A stretch of 64,000 nt of DNA, from positions 1,984,001-2,048,000 of the forward strand of contig NZ_CP075583.1 in NCBI RefSeq assembly GCF_023509035.1. The letters run 5' to 3'. A model generated the notes under the pieces. The model was not told where the DNA came from. It ran no database searches and was given only the letters and a program-made list of their open reading frames with translations. Below are positions 7,261 to 16,785 of the stretch, piece by piece (within the stretch, counting starts at the first letter, position 1; each line of letters starts with the position of its first letter). Origin of the DNA: Janthinobacterium lividum (GTDB lineage Bacteria > Pseudomonadota > Gammaproteobacteria > Burkholderiales > Burkholderiaceae_D). The translations under genes were made by a program, and so were the position numbers.

Positions 7261-8556
7261 ATGACATCCCACGATACTCCGCATGACGTTGCGCAGCTGA
7301 CTTCCCAGCAGCGCATCAAGGCCATCATTGGCGCTTCCTCCGGTAACCTGGTCGAATGGTTCGACTTCTACATTTACTCGTTCTGCGCGCTGTACTTTTC
7401 GCACGCTTTTTTCCCTTCCGGTAACCCCACCACCCAGTTGTTGCAGACGGCCGGCATCTTTGCCGCCGGTTTCCTCATGCGCCCGGTGGGCGGCTGGCTG
7501 TTCGGCCGCATCGCCGACAAATACGGCCGGCGCCAGTCGATGATGATTTCCGTGCTGATGATGTGCGGCGGTTCTTTGATGATCGCCGTGCTGCCCACGT
7601 ACGAAACCATCGGCGCCTTCGCCCCGTTCCTGTTGCTGGTGGCGCGGCTGTTCCAGGGCCTGTCTGTCGGTGGCGAATACGGTACCAGCGCCACTTACAT
7701 GAGTGAAGTGTCGGAATCGGGCAAGCGCGGTTTCTTTGCCTCGTTCCAGTACGTGACCCTGATCGGCGGCCAGCTGCTGGCCTTGCTGGTGCTGGTGGTC
7801 TTGCAACAATTGCTGACGCTGGAAGAGCTGCGCGCCTGGGGCTGGCGCATCCCGTTCGTCTTCGGCGCCCTGGCGGCCCTGGTATCGCTGAACCTGCGTA
7901 AATCCCTGACGGAAACGACCACCGCCAGCGAGCGCAAGGACAAGGACGCGGGCAGCCTGCGCGGCTTGCTCAAGCACAAGCGCGCCTTTGTCACCGTGCT
8001 GGGCTTCACGGCCGGCGGCTCGCTCGTGTTCTACACGTTTACCACCTACATGCAGAAATACCTCGTCAACACGGCCGGCATGGATACCAAGACGGCCAGC
8101 GCCGTCATGACCTGCGCCTTGCTGGTGTACATGATTCTGCAACCGGTGTTCGGCGCCCTGTCCGACCGCATCGGCCGCCGCACCTCAATGCTGTTCTTCG
8201 GCGGCCTGGCCACCCTGTGCGTGCTGCCGATCATGCATGCCCTGAAAGACATCACCAGCCCGTACGCGGCGTTTGGCTTGATCATCATCGCGCTGGCCAT
8301 CATCAGTTTCTACACCTCGATCAGCGGCTTGATCAAGGCGGAAATGTTCCCCGTCGAAGTGCGCGCGCTGGGCGTGGGCCTGTCGTATGCGGTCGCCAAC
8401 GCCATGTTCGGTGGTTCGGCCGAATACGTGGCGCTGCAGTTCAAGGCCTGGCACGTGGAAGAGTACTTCTATTGGTACGTGACCATCATGTGCCTGATTT
8501 CCTTCATCGTCGCCATCCGCATGCCGGACCCGAGCCGCTCGGGCCTGCTGAAGTAA
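7261..8556 (+). CDS. MFS transporter, MHS family (PcaT/KgtP-like)
   Basis: The 431-residue protein has 12 predicted membrane helices. It shows the signatures of the metabolite:H+ symporter group: [14 protein letters not shown] at about residue 30, [13 protein letters not shown] between helices 2 and 3, and GRRTSM after helix 8. Members carry dicarboxylates or aromatic acids such as alpha-ketoglutarate, shikimate or beta-ketoadipate. The position just after pcaIJF suggests uptake of beta-ketoadipate or a protocatechuate-pathway substrate. ATG 7261 begins at the conserved N-terminus; a longer frame upstream crosses the terminator hairpin and is not used. A strong terminator follows. Confidence 0.85.
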   Translation: MTSHDTPHDVAQLTSQQRIKAIIGASSGNLVEWFDFYIYSFCALYFSHAFFPSGNPTTQLLQTAGIFAAGFLMRPVGGWLFGRIADKYGRRQSMMISVLMMCGGSLMIAVLPTYETIGAFAPFLLLVARLFQGLSVGGEYGTSATYMSEVSESGKRGFFASFQYVTLIGGQLLALLVLVVLQQLLTLEELRAWGWRIPFVFGALAALVSLNLRKSLTETTTASERKDKDAGSLRGLLKHKRAFVTVLGFTAGGSLVFYTFTTYMQKYLVNTAGMDTKTASAVMTCALLVYMILQPVFGALSDRIGRRTSMLFFGGLATLCVLPIMHALKDITSPYAAFGLIIIALAIISFYTSISGLIKAEMFPVEVRALGVGLSYAVANAMFGGSAEYVALQFKAWHVEEYFYWYVTIMCLISFIVAIRMPDPSRSGLLK

Positions 8557-8573
8557 CGTTGTCGTAAAATAGG

Positions 8574-8596
8574 GGGCACCGCGGTGCCCTTTTTTA
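8574..8596 (+). terminator. Rho-independent terminator
   Basis: GGGCACC-GC-GGTGCCC followed by six to seven T residues, 18 bases after the transporter stop. It ends the pca-linked transcription unit. Confidence 0.85.
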
Positions 8597-8631
8597 TACC
8601 CGCCTTTTTATCGTGCCGATCAGGAGTCTTC

Positions 8632-9327
8632 ATGCCGTATGTCATTCCCGCACCGATCCAGCCCAGCGTTCCCGTCACCGGCAGCGTTGATACTTTCCCG
8701 GTCCACCGCATTTATTGCGTGGGCCGCAACTATGTCGACCATGCCAAGGAAATGGGCCACACGGGCCGCGAGGCGCCGTTTTTCTTCATGAAACCAAACG
8801 ACGCCGTGCTGCCCGTGGCTGCCGGCACGACGGGCGAACTGCCATATCCGGCGCAGACGCAGGATTTCCAGCACGAGATGGAACTGGTGGTAGCCATCGG
8901 CAAGGGCGGCAGCGACATCGGCGTGGCCGATGCGCTGAGCCACGTCTGGGGTTATGCGATAGGCCTGGACATGACGCGCCGCGACGTGCAGGGCGCAGCG
9001 AAAAAGCAGGGCCGTCCATGGGAGACGGGCAAGGCCTTCGAGCACTCGGCGCCCATCGGCCCCATCACCCCGGCCGCGCAGGCGGGCGACGTCAGCCATG
9101 CCGCCATCACCCTGCACGTGAATGGTGAGCTGCGTCAAGGCAGCACCATCGACATGCTGATCTGGAACGTGGCCGAAACCATCGCCGACCTGTCGACCTA
9201 CTTTAGCTTGCAGCCAGGCGACCTGATTTATACGGGCACGCCGGCCGGCGTGGCGGCCGTGCAGCGCGGCGACGAGCTGGTGGGGGCCATCGATGGCCTG
9301 GGCACCTTGCGCATGAAAGTGGTCTAA
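8632..9327 (+). CDS. Fumarylacetoacetate hydrolase family protein
   Basis: This 231-residue FAH-fold enzyme shows YCVGRNYVDHAKEMGH at the start of the domain, the metal-ligand strand FQHEMELVVAIG, and GYAIGLDMTRRDVQ. The short single-domain form resembles fumarylpyruvate hydrolase (NagK/gentisate pathway) and FAHD1-type oxaloacetate or acylpyruvate hydrolases. It acts in the cytoplasm with a divalent metal. Start ATG 8632 follows CAGGAG. A thioredoxin-like gene follows 18 bases later. Neighbouring aromatic catabolism is consistent with an acylpyruvate substrate, but no gentisate dioxygenase is present here. Confidence 0.85.
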   Translation: MPYVIPAPIQPSVPVTGSVDTFPVHRIYCVGRNYVDHAKEMGHTGREAPFFFMKPNDAVLPVAAGTTGELPYPAQTQDFQHEMELVVAIGKGGSDIGVADALSHVWGYAIGLDMTRRDVQGAAKKQGRPWETGKAFEHSAPIGPITPAAQAGDVSHAAITLHVNGELRQGSTIDMLIWNVAETIADLSTYFSLQPGDLIYTGTPAGVAAVQRGDELVGAIDGLGTLRMKVV

Positions 9328-9345
9328 GCTGTCTAGGAGACTGGC

Positions 9346-9669
9346 ATGATGAGCGACACCTATTCCGTAGCCCAACCAGCGCGCGCGGAGATCGACGCCT
9401 TGACGGGGCCGGCCCTGCTGGAATTTGGCACGGGCTGGTGCGGCCACTGCCGCGCCACCCAGGCGCCGCTGGCCGCCGCCTTTGCGCAGCACCCCGGGGT
9501 GCCGCACTTGCGCGTGGAAGACGGCCCCGGCCGCGCGCTCGGGCGTTCATTCCGGGTGAAACTGTGGCCGACCCTGATTTTTTTGAAAGATGGCCAGGAA
9601 GTGGCGCGCCTCGTGCGCCCGCTCGACAGCGCGGAGATCGCCAGGGCGTTTGCCATGATTGAGGCCTGA
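9346..9669 (+). CDS. Thioredoxin-like protein
   Basis: The 107-residue protein has a thioredoxin fold with the active site WCGHC (C32 and C35). The cis-proline lies in LWPTLIFLKDGQEVARL. No signal peptide is seen, so it is probably cytoplasmic. The start is ATG 9346 after TAGGAGACTGGC; the second codon is also ATG but one base-frame apart. It seems to be co-transcribed with the FAH-family gene. The CGHC active site is like that of some protein disulfide isomerases, which suggests a more oxidising potential than CGPC thioredoxin. Confidence 0.82.
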   Translation: MMSDTYSVAQPARAEIDALTGPALLEFGTGWCGHCRATQAPLAAAFAQHPGVPHLRVEDGPGRALGRSFRVKLWPTLIFLKDGQEVARLVRPLDSAEIARAFAMIEA

Positions 9670-9684
9670 CTGGCTTGCATTATC

Positions 9685-9713
9685 TTGCCGCAGTGCACCA
9701 CTGCGCGTATGAT
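9685..9713 (+). promoter_or_regulatory. Promoter of the structured leader and MFS gene
   Basis: TTGCCG at 9685-9690 and TATGAT at 9708-9713 are 17 bases apart, giving 4/6 and 5/6 matches to the sigma-70 boxes. Transcription would start near 9720, about 455 bases before the transporter ATG. Confidence 0.5.
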
Positions 9714-9719
9714 AAGCCG

Positions 9720-10175
9720 CTTACAGCAAGATCAACCGCATCCTTCGGGATGCAGGCGCGATCATCGCCGGCCCGCTCCACCCGGAGGGGCCGCAGGCAA
9801 GGATTCACCACAAATGACCGATGCCGCGATGCCGACGCGCGGGTCTGGTACGGAATGCCTGGCGATACGCCGGGCCTGATACACGTCGCCCATCCCCTGA
9901 CGCCTTTCCTGCCGTGCCCCGGGTAACCGGATGGCGCACGACCGTTGTTTCTCTAAATCAGCACTGATCACAGCGCGTTAGCGCATGTTGCCGGCAGTTC
10001 GCTACGGCAACAAAAACCGTTGTTTTTGTTTGCAAATTTAGTAGCAAATGCGCAGCAAACGCTGGCGCGCACGGCTATGATATGCCAACAACGCGCCTAG
10101 ACAACGTGCTGTGCTGCTGCCTGAAAAAACATCCAGAGAATGGCCTTTAGACACCCTCCCCAAGGAGCGCAGTAA
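9720..10175 (+). other. Long hairpin-rich 5' leader, unassigned
   Basis: No convincing gene lies in this 500-base gap. It holds a string of perfect hairpins. GCATCC-TTCG-GGATGC is at 9738-9753. CGGCCC-G-CTCC-ACCC-GGAG-GGGCCG is at 9769-9793. GCGC-GTTA-GCGC is at 9973-9984. GTTGCCG-N11-CGGCAAC is at 9987-10011, overlapped by CAAAAAC-CGTT-GTTTTTG at 10011-10028. I could not match it to a riboswitch class that I know. It may be a cis-regulatory leader of the downstream transporter or a separate RNA. Confidence 0.4.
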
Positions 10176-11474
10176 ATGAGTAAGCCCCGGAGCACCTCCC
10201 CCAAGAAAAATTCCCCCGGCACGGTGCTGTTCGCCAGCCTGATCGGCACCACCATCGAGTTCTTTGACTTTTATATCTACGCCACCGCCGCCGTGCTGGT
10301 GTTCCCGAAACTGTTCTTCCCCGCCGGCGATCCGTCGGCCGCCGTGCTGCAGTCGCTGGCCACCTTCGCCATCGCCTTCTTCGCCCGCCCCATCGGCTCG
10401 GCCGTGTTCGGCCACTTCGGCGACCGCGTCGGCCGCAAGGCCACCCTGGTGGCAGCCTTGCTGACCATGGGTATCTCCACCGTCATCATCGGCTTGCTGC
10501 CCACGTATGCCGCCATCGGCACCCTGGCGCCGCTGCTGCTGGCGCTGTGCCGTTTCGGGCAGGGACTGGGCCTGGGTGGCGAGTGGGGCGGCGCGGTGCT
10601 GCTGGCAACGGAAAACGCGCCGCCGGGCAAGCGCGCCTGGTACGGCATGTTCCCGCAGCTGGGTGCGCCGATCGGCTTCTTCCTGTCGGGCGGCATCTTC
10701 CTGCTGCTCAGCGAAACCATGACCGATGAACAGTTCTTCAGCTACGGCTGGCGCATCCCCTTCCTCGCCAGCGCGCTGCTGGTCATCGTCGGCCTGTATG
10801 TGCGTCTGAAGATCACGGAAACGCCGGACTTCCAGAAAGTCATCGACAAGAACGAGGTCGTCAAACTGCCCGTCGCCACCGTGTTCCGCCAGCATGGCCG
10901 CATGCTGTTCCTGGGCACCATCATCGCCCTGGCTACCTTCGTGCTGTTCTACCTGATGACGGTGTTCGCACTGAGCTGGGGTACGACCAAGCTGGGCTTC
11001 ACGCGCAAGGAATTCCTTGTCGTGCAGCTGTTCGCCGTGCTGTTCTTTGCCCTGACGATTCCGTTTTCAGCCGTGCTGGCCGACCGCCGCGGCCGCCGCG
11101 CCACCCTGATCTGGGTTTCCGTCGCCATCGCCATCTTCGGCCTGGTGCTGGCGCCCATGTTCGGTTCCGGCGTGACGTGGGAAGTGACCGTCTTCATGGC
11201 TGTCGGCCTGGGCCTGATGGGCATGACCTATGGACCGCTGGGCACGATGCTGTCCGAGCTGTTCCCACCCGAAGTACGCTACACGGGCGCCTCGCTGACG
11301 TTCAACCTGGCCGGTATCCTGGGCGCTTCGCTGGCGCCATACATCGCCACCTGGCTGGCCACCAACTACGGCTTGCAATACGTGGGCTACTACCTGTCGC
11401 TGGCGGCCGTGCTGACCCTGGGCGCGCTGCTGATGGTGGGCAAGCCACGCGCGGGCAAGGAAGCCTGGCAGTAA
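10176..11474 (+). CDS. MFS transporter, MHS family
   Basis: The 432-residue protein has 12 membrane helices and the metabolite:H+ symporter signatures TTIEFFDFYIYATAA near the N-terminus, GHFGDRVGRKATL after helix 2, and ADRRGRRATL after helix 8. It belongs to the same broad group as the transporter at 7261 but is clearly a separate paralogue, closer to YhjE/ShiA-like proteins. Substrate is not evident. The start ATG 10176 follows AAGGAGCGCAGTA. It stands alone between a long structured leader and a strong terminator. Confidence 0.82.
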   Translation: MSKPRSTSPKKNSPGTVLFASLIGTTIEFFDFYIYATAAVLVFPKLFFPAGDPSAAVLQSLATFAIAFFARPIGSAVFGHFGDRVGRKATLVAALLTMGISTVIIGLLPTYAAIGTLAPLLLALCRFGQGLGLGGEWGGAVLLATENAPPGKRAWYGMFPQLGAPIGFFLSGGIFLLLSETMTDEQFFSYGWRIPFLASALLVIVGLYVRLKITETPDFQKVIDKNEVVKLPVATVFRQHGRMLFLGTIIALATFVLFYLMTVFALSWGTTKLGFTRKEFLVVQLFAVLFFALTIPFSAVLADRRGRRATLIWVSVAIAIFGLVLAPMFGSGVTWEVTVFMAVGLGLMGMTYGPLGTMLSELFPPEVRYTGASLTFNLAGILGASLAPYIATWLATNYGLQYVGYYLSLAAVLTLGALLMVGKPRAGKEAWQ

Positions 11475-11510
11475 GCGCAGTAAGCGCGCACGCCGTGTGA
11501 GCACCCTACA

Positions 11511-11541
11511 AACCGCCAGCCTTCAAGCTGGCGGTTTTTTT
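11511..11541 (+). terminator. Rho-independent terminator
   Basis: AACCGCCAGC-CTTCAA-GCTGGCGGTT followed by a T-run. It ends the MFS gene; the last T overlaps the stop of the converging phosphatase gene. Confidence 0.9.
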
Positions 11542-13108
11542 ATTGCGCCGCCGCGTGGCCGTAACAGGCTTTCAGACCCGTGTAGTCATAGAAGACGCTG
11601 CCCGGCGCGATGCGGGCGCCGTCGCAAGCGGCCTGGAAGTCGGTTTCCTTTTCGTTGTACAGCAGGCGCACGATGAGCTGTCCTTCGCCGTTGCGGTACA
11701 CATCCCACTGCATGTTGGCCGCCAGCGGCGAGACGTCCTGGCCGCGCCACGGATTAGTCTGATAACTGTAGCTGGCCGATGCCGGCAGCGGCGCCAGCAC
11801 CTGCTTCAAGCCCATGGCCGAAGCGAGCGGAATGATCATCTCGGCGTGCGTGAAGCGCAGCTTGGCCGCGTGGCGCAAATCTCCCTTGGCCAGCGCGTCG
11901 ACCTCCTTGAAAAAATCCTCGCGCAAGGCCAGCGCGAAACGCCAGGTCACGCCTGCGCTGGCCGTGGTGGCCGGCCCTTTCTGGTAAAAATCCTCGTGGT
12001 CGGCGACATATGCGTAGTAGCGCGCATCCTCGGCAGGCATGTAGCGGCTGAAATCGGCCGGCACTTCATGTCGCATGCCGGCGGCGATCGCATACAGCTC
12101 ATACAGTTTCGTGGCGGCCGCATTCAGGCTGCGGATGACGGTCTTGCCGCTGCCCGTCATGGTGCGCGTGAGCTTGCCGTCCGCGCTGGTGAAGGTGTAG
12201 CTGCCCGTGTCCGCATAGTTGGTGGTGCCGCCGTTAAACTGCGCCAGGAAGGCCGGGGTGAACAGCCGTTCGAGTACATGGCGCGCATGCGCAGCCGCTT
12301 CCGGCTGCCTGGCCGGGGCATCCATCAGCGCATGCAGCTGCTTGGTCCTTTCGTAGCGCTGGTAGGCCTGGCTGGCGGCGTAGGTGGCGTAATGCGGATT
12401 GGCGCGATCGGCGACAAAATCCGTCTGCGGCGCCAGCTTGTGCGCGTACAGCAGGAAGCGGTTGACGCCATCGGGCTGCAGCACGGGTGCGCGTCCCTGC
12501 GGATACGGCGCGGGCGCAGGCGGCAGGTACAACAAGGGCGCCAGCGCGGGTGCGTGTTCGAGCAGCGACTGCGTGAAAAAGCGCGCACTGTCGCGTGCGC
12601 GGTCCACGCCGGAATGGATGGTGACGAGCTGGCGCGGCGCCGTCGCGGCATCTTGCCCGACTTGCGCAAACAGGGTGGGCAGGCGCGCCAGCAGGCGCAC
12701 GGCCAGTTGCCGGTGTTCCTCGATGCCCGTCTGCGACAGATTGCCGTAGCCGGGCCGTTCGATGCCGGCCACGCCATACCCAAGCAAGGCATTTGCCTTC
12801 ATCAGGGCCAGGATGTCGGGACCCAGTTCGCGTCCCAAAGGCGTGAGCGCATCCTGCGCGGCGGCCTGCTGCCACATCGCATACAGGGCCGCGTCGCTCT
12901 TCATGCCGGTCAATCCGCGCGAACCGTGGCGCGCCACCATCTGCGTGTAGATGGGCTGGAAGCCTGTCGGGGGCGCGGCACAGGTGGCGGGGTCCTGCTG
13001 CGGCGCGTAGGGCGTCTTGGTTTGATAGTAGCCGTCGAAGGCGAGGGCGGGACTGGCGCAGGTGGCAAGGGCCAGCAGTATGCTGGACAGGGGACGCGAA
13101 GGGGACAT
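11540..13108 (-). CDS. Secreted histidine-type acid phosphatase (MINPP/phytase-like)
   Basis: The 522-residue protein has a signal peptide ending near ALAFDG. The active-site motif RHGSRG is near residue 60, and the proton-donor motif is HAE in RFTHAEMIIPLASAMGL near residue 420. The HAE form, rather than HD, is typical of the multiple inositol polyphosphate phosphatase clade, which removes phosphates from phytate. It would act in the periplasm or outside the cell. It is downstream of the TonB receptor on the same strand, but a terminator lies between them. Length is long for this fold but usual for bacterial MINPP proteins. Substrate specificity is inferred. Confidence 0.8.
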   Translation of the reverse strand: MSPSRPLSSILLALATCASPALAFDGYYQTKTPYAPQQDPATCAAPPTGFQPIYTQMVARHGSRGLTGMKSDAALYAMWQQAAAQDALTPLGRELGPDILALMKANALLGYGVAGIERPGYGNLSQTGIEEHRQLAVRLLARLPTLFAQVGQDAATAPRQLVTIHSGVDRARDSARFFTQSLLEHAPALAPLLYLPPAPAPYPQGRAPVLQPDGVNRFLLYAHKLAPQTDFVADRANPHYATYAASQAYQRYERTKQLHALMDAPARQPEAAAHARHVLERLFTPAFLAQFNGGTTNYADTGSYTFTSADGKLTRTMTGSGKTVIRSLNAAATKLYELYAIAAGMRHEVPADFSRYMPAEDARYYAYVADHEDFYQKGPATTASAGVTWRFALALREDFFKEVDALAKGDLRHAAKLRFTHAEMIIPLASAMGLKQVLAPLPASASYSYQTNPWRGQDVSPLAANMQWDVYRNGEGQLIVRLLYNEKETDFQAACDGARIAPGSVFYDYTGLKACYGHAAAQ

Positions 13109-13156
13109 GGTTTTTCTTGGTGGATAATTTCTCGACTACAAGCCTAGCACTGAACG

Positions 13157-13191
13157 AAAAAAAGGCGGGCACGGCATAATGCCGGCCCGCC
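13157..13191 (-). terminator. Rho-independent terminator of the TonB-receptor unit
   Basis: On the minus strand AGGCGGGC pairs with GCCCGCCT around an inner CGGCATTATGCCG hairpin, and is followed by seven T residues. It lies 26 bases after the receptor stop. Confidence 0.88.
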
Positions 13192-13216
13192 TGTTTCGTC
13201 ACCGCAGCGTGTCAGC

Positions 13217-15697
13217 CTACCACTTCGGCGTATACTTCAGGGTGAACTGCACGTTGCGCGGGTCGCCATAGTAGTTGTTCGAAGTGGTGTTGTTGTAGGC
13301 CGGGATGATATAGCGCTTGTCGAGAACATTGTTGACGTTGACCGACAGGGCCACCTGCGGCGTGGCTTGCCAGGCCAGGCGCGCATTCCAGATCGAGAAG
13401 CCGGCAACCTTGAACTTGTATGCGGTATCGACCGTATGGCTTTGCGTGTTGACGCCGGCGCCCACGCTGAACTTGTCCCAAGCGCCGGGCAGGGTATAGC
13501 TGGACCAAACACGCAGCATGTGTTTCGGCGTCCAGGTGGAAAAAACCTTGCCCTGATTGTCCTGGTCGTTCAGATAGGTCGTCGTCGTATAGGCGTAGCC
13601 GGCCGACAGCTGCAAGCCGCGCGCCACTTCGCCCGACACTTCCGCTTCCAGGCCCTGGCTGCGCACCTTGCCCGAGGCGCGCGAGCAGTACCCGTCGGGG
13701 CACACCATGCCACCATCATAGTCGGTGACGGCACGGTTCTTGTGGTCGTAGCGGAACACGGCCAGCGAGGTGTTGACCTTGCCGTCCATCAGCTCACCCT
13801 TGATGCCCGCCTCGTAGTTGGTGCCCGTGACGGGCTTGAGGACCTTGTCTTGCGCATCGCGGATACTTTGCGGCGTGAAGATGTCGGCATAGCTGGCGTA
13901 GGCCGACCATTGCGGATCGAGCGCGTAGATCAGTGCCGCCGATGGCGTGAACTTGGCGGTGGCGTTGAGCTGTTCTTCAGGACCTTTGGGCGTCGCATAC
14001 AGGAAGTCGTACCAGCTGAAGCGTCCGCCCAGCACGGCTTTCAGCTTGCCCGTCAACTGGCCGTTCCAGCTGCCATACAGACCTTTCTGGCGTATTTCGT
14101 AAGTGCTGACGGGACGCACGCCCTTCGGGCGCGCGGCGATGCTGTCGATATCTTGCCATGGGCGGTTGTGCCTGATGTTGAAGACGTCCGCACCGGATTC
14201 CCAGACGCGGGCATAGACGTCGTCCGACGCCATCGTGACATAGCTGGCGCCCACGAGGACTTCCTGCGCCATGCCCAGGCCGTCGAATTTGCCGCGTACG
14301 TAGGTATCGATGCCACGCTTGCGGTTGTCGAAATCCATGCCAAAGTCGCCATAGCTCGCGCCGCTGCCGTCGGGCTTGATGGGCAAGGCCACGCGCTGGT
14401 GCACGGAGCTGGTGTTTTCCTTCATGTTCACGGCCGATGCCTTCAGGCTCCACTGGCTGTTGAAATGGTGTTCCAGGTCGAGGTACACGTTGGTTTGCCT
14501 GGCTTCGCTGCGGTTCCAGTCGGCGCCCGTGAAGGTGGAGCGGGGCAGGTTCAGCGCGCTGCCGTCAGCGTAACGGGGCAGGCCGATGAAGGTGGGGCGG
14601 CCGTGGTCATTGACGTTGCTGATGGCCAGGCCCAGGGTGGTGGCCGGTCCCAGGTCATAGTCGAGCGCCGCGTACAGGGTGCGGTTCTTGCTCCACACCT
14701 GATCGACGAAGGAGTGGGTATCGTCTTCATCGACAATAACGCGCCCGCGCAGGCTGGCGTCCGCGTTCAAGGGGCTGCTGACGTCGAGCTGGGCGCCATA
14801 ATGGTCCCACGAGCCGGCGCGCGCCGTCATGCTGACACTGCGCGCGGCGGTCGGGCGCTTGCGTACCAGGCTGACGGAACCACCGGGGCTGCCCGTGCCG
14901 ACCAGCATGCCGGAGGCGCCGCGCAGCACTTCCAGGCGGTCGTAGATGACCATGTTTTCCTGGCCCCAGTTACCCAGCGCATAGGTGTTGCGGTCGATTG
15001 GCACGCCGTCGTACTGCCATTGATCGATCTGGAAGCCGCGCGCCGTGATCACCACGCCCGGGCCCACGCCATGCACGCCCACCACGCCGGTGACGTTGTT
15101 GACGGCTACACGCAAGTCCGTGATGCCCTGGTCGTCCAGGCGCTGGCGTGTCAGCACGCTCACCGATTGCGGGATGTCCTTCATCGATTGCTCACCCTTG
15201 CCGATGCTGATCTTGCGTGCCGTGTAGGAACCGCTGCCTTCCGTGGTGGCGCCTTGTTCGGCCTGGCCGACGATGGTAATCGAGGGCATGGTGCGCTCGG
15301 CCGCCGAGGCGGCACTGGTCGCCGCCGTGGGTGCGGACGCCGGCGCGGCCACCAGCACATAGCCTGTAGGCGTCTTGCCGATGGCGTAGCCGCTGCCGCG
15401 CAGCAGCACGGCGAAGCCGTCCTCGATGGCGTAGCTGCCTTTCAGGCCTGCGCTGGTCAAACCCTGCACCTTGGAGGCGTCGATGACGATGGACACGCCC
15501 GCCTGCTGGGCATAGCGGTTCAGGGCGCCGGCCAGCGGACCGGCGGGGATGGCGTAGCTGGCGATAGCCGGCACGGCCTGGGCGACTGCCTGGACATGCA
15601 GGCCGGCGCCAGCCAGCAGCATGGCCGCCAGGGCCAGCGGGCGCAGACGCGTGCGCAGGGTGTTCGGGGACGAAACGGCAACGACTTGAGCGTACAT
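13217..15697 (-). CDS. TonB-dependent siderophore receptor with signalling (STN) domain
   Basis: This 826-residue outer-membrane receptor has a signal peptide and an STN domain at about residues 45-115 (IPAGPLAGALNRYAQQAGV). A TonB-box-like SITIVGQ, a plug beginning KDIPQSVSVLT and a 22-strand barrel that ends in KYTPKW follow. The STN domain plus the upstream fecI-fecR pair define a cell-surface signalling transducer: the ligand-loaded receptor signals FecR, which frees the sigma factor. The barrel resembles FhuE/FpvA-type ferric-siderophore receptors, with GFQIDQWQYDGVPIDRN in the plug. The ligand cannot be named from the sequence. It ends at a strong terminator. Confidence 0.9.
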   Translation of the reverse strand: MYAQVVAVSSPNTLRTRLRPLALAAMLLAGAGLHVQAVAQAVPAIASYAIPAGPLAGALNRYAQQAGVSIVIDASKVQGLTSAGLKGSYAIEDGFAVLLRGSGYAIGKTPTGYVLVAAPASAPTAATSAASAAERTMPSITIVGQAEQGATTEGSGSYTARKISIGKGEQSMKDIPQSVSVLTRQRLDDQGITDLRVAVNNVTGVVGVHGVGPGVVITARGFQIDQWQYDGVPIDRNTYALGNWGQENMVIYDRLEVLRGASGMLVGTGSPGGSVSLVRKRPTAARSVSMTARAGSWDHYGAQLDVSSPLNADASLRGRVIVDEDDTHSFVDQVWSKNRTLYAALDYDLGPATTLGLAISNVNDHGRPTFIGLPRYADGSALNLPRSTFTGADWNRSEARQTNVYLDLEHHFNSQWSLKASAVNMKENTSSVHQRVALPIKPDGSGASYGDFGMDFDNRKRGIDTYVRGKFDGLGMAQEVLVGASYVTMASDDVYARVWESGADVFNIRHNRPWQDIDSIAARPKGVRPVSTYEIRQKGLYGSWNGQLTGKLKAVLGGRFSWYDFLYATPKGPEEQLNATAKFTPSAALIYALDPQWSAYASYADIFTPQSIRDAQDKVLKPVTGTNYEAGIKGELMDGKVNTSLAVFRYDHKNRAVTDYDGGMVCPDGYCSRASGKVRSQGLEAEVSGEVARGLQLSAGYAYTTTTYLNDQDNQGKVFSTWTPKHMLRVWSSYTLPGAWDKFSVGAGVNTQSHTVDTAYKFKVAGFSIWNARLAWQATPQVALSVNVNNVLDKRYIIPAYNNTTSNNYYGDPRNVQFTLKYTPKW

Positions 15698-15780
15698 GGT
15701 GACAGCCTTTTTTGAATGATCTCAGCTGCCTTGACGCACGAGACGCGCAAAGTGGAACCGCGAACGCACAATTTTCTGAT

Positions 15781-16785
15781 TTATTTTTTGGCGGGACCGC
15801 TGGCGGGGGCGTCGACCATCACCAGGTAGCGCGTCAGCATGCGGATGCGCAGCTGCGGGAAATTGTCGATCAACAGCTGCAGCGCCTTGTCCGTGTCGTC
15901 CAGCGGCAGCACGGCGGCCACGCGGATGCCGGCGATCTGCGCGCGGTCGTAATGCAGCTGGCCGGGGCGGTGGCGCGCCAGTTCGTCGAGCACCTCGGCC
16001 AGCGGCAAGTCGTCGACCACCAGCTGGCGCGCGCGCCACGCGTCCTGCACGCTGGCTGCATCGATGGCCGTCAACGGCCCCACGCCATTGTCCGTGATGC
16101 GCGTGCGCTGGCCCGCCTGCACCACGACGGCCGGATGCTGCGGCACTTGCGCCAGCACTTTGGATTCCAGCATGCTCAGGATGGTGGCGCCATCGTCCCT
16201 GCGCACGCTGAAACGCGTGCCCAGCGCGCGGATCGCCGCCTGCTTGCTGTCAACGATGAAGGGGCGCTGCGCATCCTTGGCCACGTCGACGAGGATGTCG
16301 CCACGCACCAGCTCCACATGCCGCTCGCCCGCATTGAAACGCACGTTGACGGCGCTGTCGCTGCCCAGGGTAATCTGGCTGCCATCGGCGAGAGTGTGCG
16401 TGTGCCATTGTCCCGTGGGGCTGCGCAGGTCGGCCAGCAGGTAGGCGGGGCGCTCGCTGATGACCAGCGCACCTGTCAGCACCAGCACGGCTACGGCGCT
16501 GGCCGCAGCCAGCTGGCGCAGACGCTGGCGGGGATGCTTTTGGGCGATGGCGGCCAGGGCGGCGCGCGCGGGCCTATGGTCGCCGCCGGCCGGCTCGCGC
16601 ACGGCGTTCAACTGACGCAGCAGGTTTTCCATGCCGGCGGCCACTGTCGCGTGCAGCGGGTCGGCCGCCTTCCAGGCGGCGAAGCCGGCCTGCGCGGTGT
16701 CGCGCTCGGCCGGGTCGTCGGCGCTCAGGCGCACGATCCAGTGCGCGGCCTGCTCGGCTGCCACATCGGTGCGGGGGCTATTCAT
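15781..16785 (-). CDS. fecR: FecR-family anti-sigma regulator
   Basis: The 334-residue inner-membrane protein has a cytoplasmic N-terminal DUF4880 region (AAHWIVRLSADDPAERD... FAAWKAADPLHATV). One membrane helix (VAVLVLTGALVI) lies near residue 100. The periplasmic FecR domain has GSDSAVNVRFNAGERHVELVRGDILVDV, and a C-terminal STN-like part contacts the receptor. I chose ATG 16785 because it overlaps the FecI stop by ATGA, giving translational coupling. An upstream in-frame start would lie inside fecI. It transmits receptor occupancy to the sigma factor. Confidence 0.88.
   Translation of the reverse strand: MNSPRTDVAAEQAAHWIVRLSADDPAERDTAQAGFAAWKAADPLHATVAAGMENLLRQLNAVREPAGGDHRPARAALAAIAQKHPRQRLRQLAAASAVAVLVLTGALVISERPAYLLADLRSPTGQWHTHTLADGSQITLGSDSAVNVRFNAGERHVELVRGDILVDVAKDAQRPFIVDSKQAAIRALGTRFSVRRDDGATILSMLESKVLAQVPQHPAVVVQAGQRTRITDNGVGPLTAIDAASVQDAWRARQLVVDDLPLAEVLDELARHRPGQLHYDRAQIAGIRVAAVLPLDDTDKALQLLIDNFPQLRIRMLTRYLVMVDAPASGPAKK

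Noticed and set aside
5860..8142. A 760-residue open frame on the minus strand
   Set aside because: It is antisense to pcaF and the MFS gene, crosses a terminator and has no recognisable domain.
9720..10175. Glycine, TPP, cobalamin, fluoride or guanidine riboswitch
   Set aside because: None of the conserved core sequences of these classes was found; only generic hairpins were seen.
13367..15715. A 782-residue open frame on the plus strand
   Set aside because: It is antisense to the TonB receptor and has no family features.
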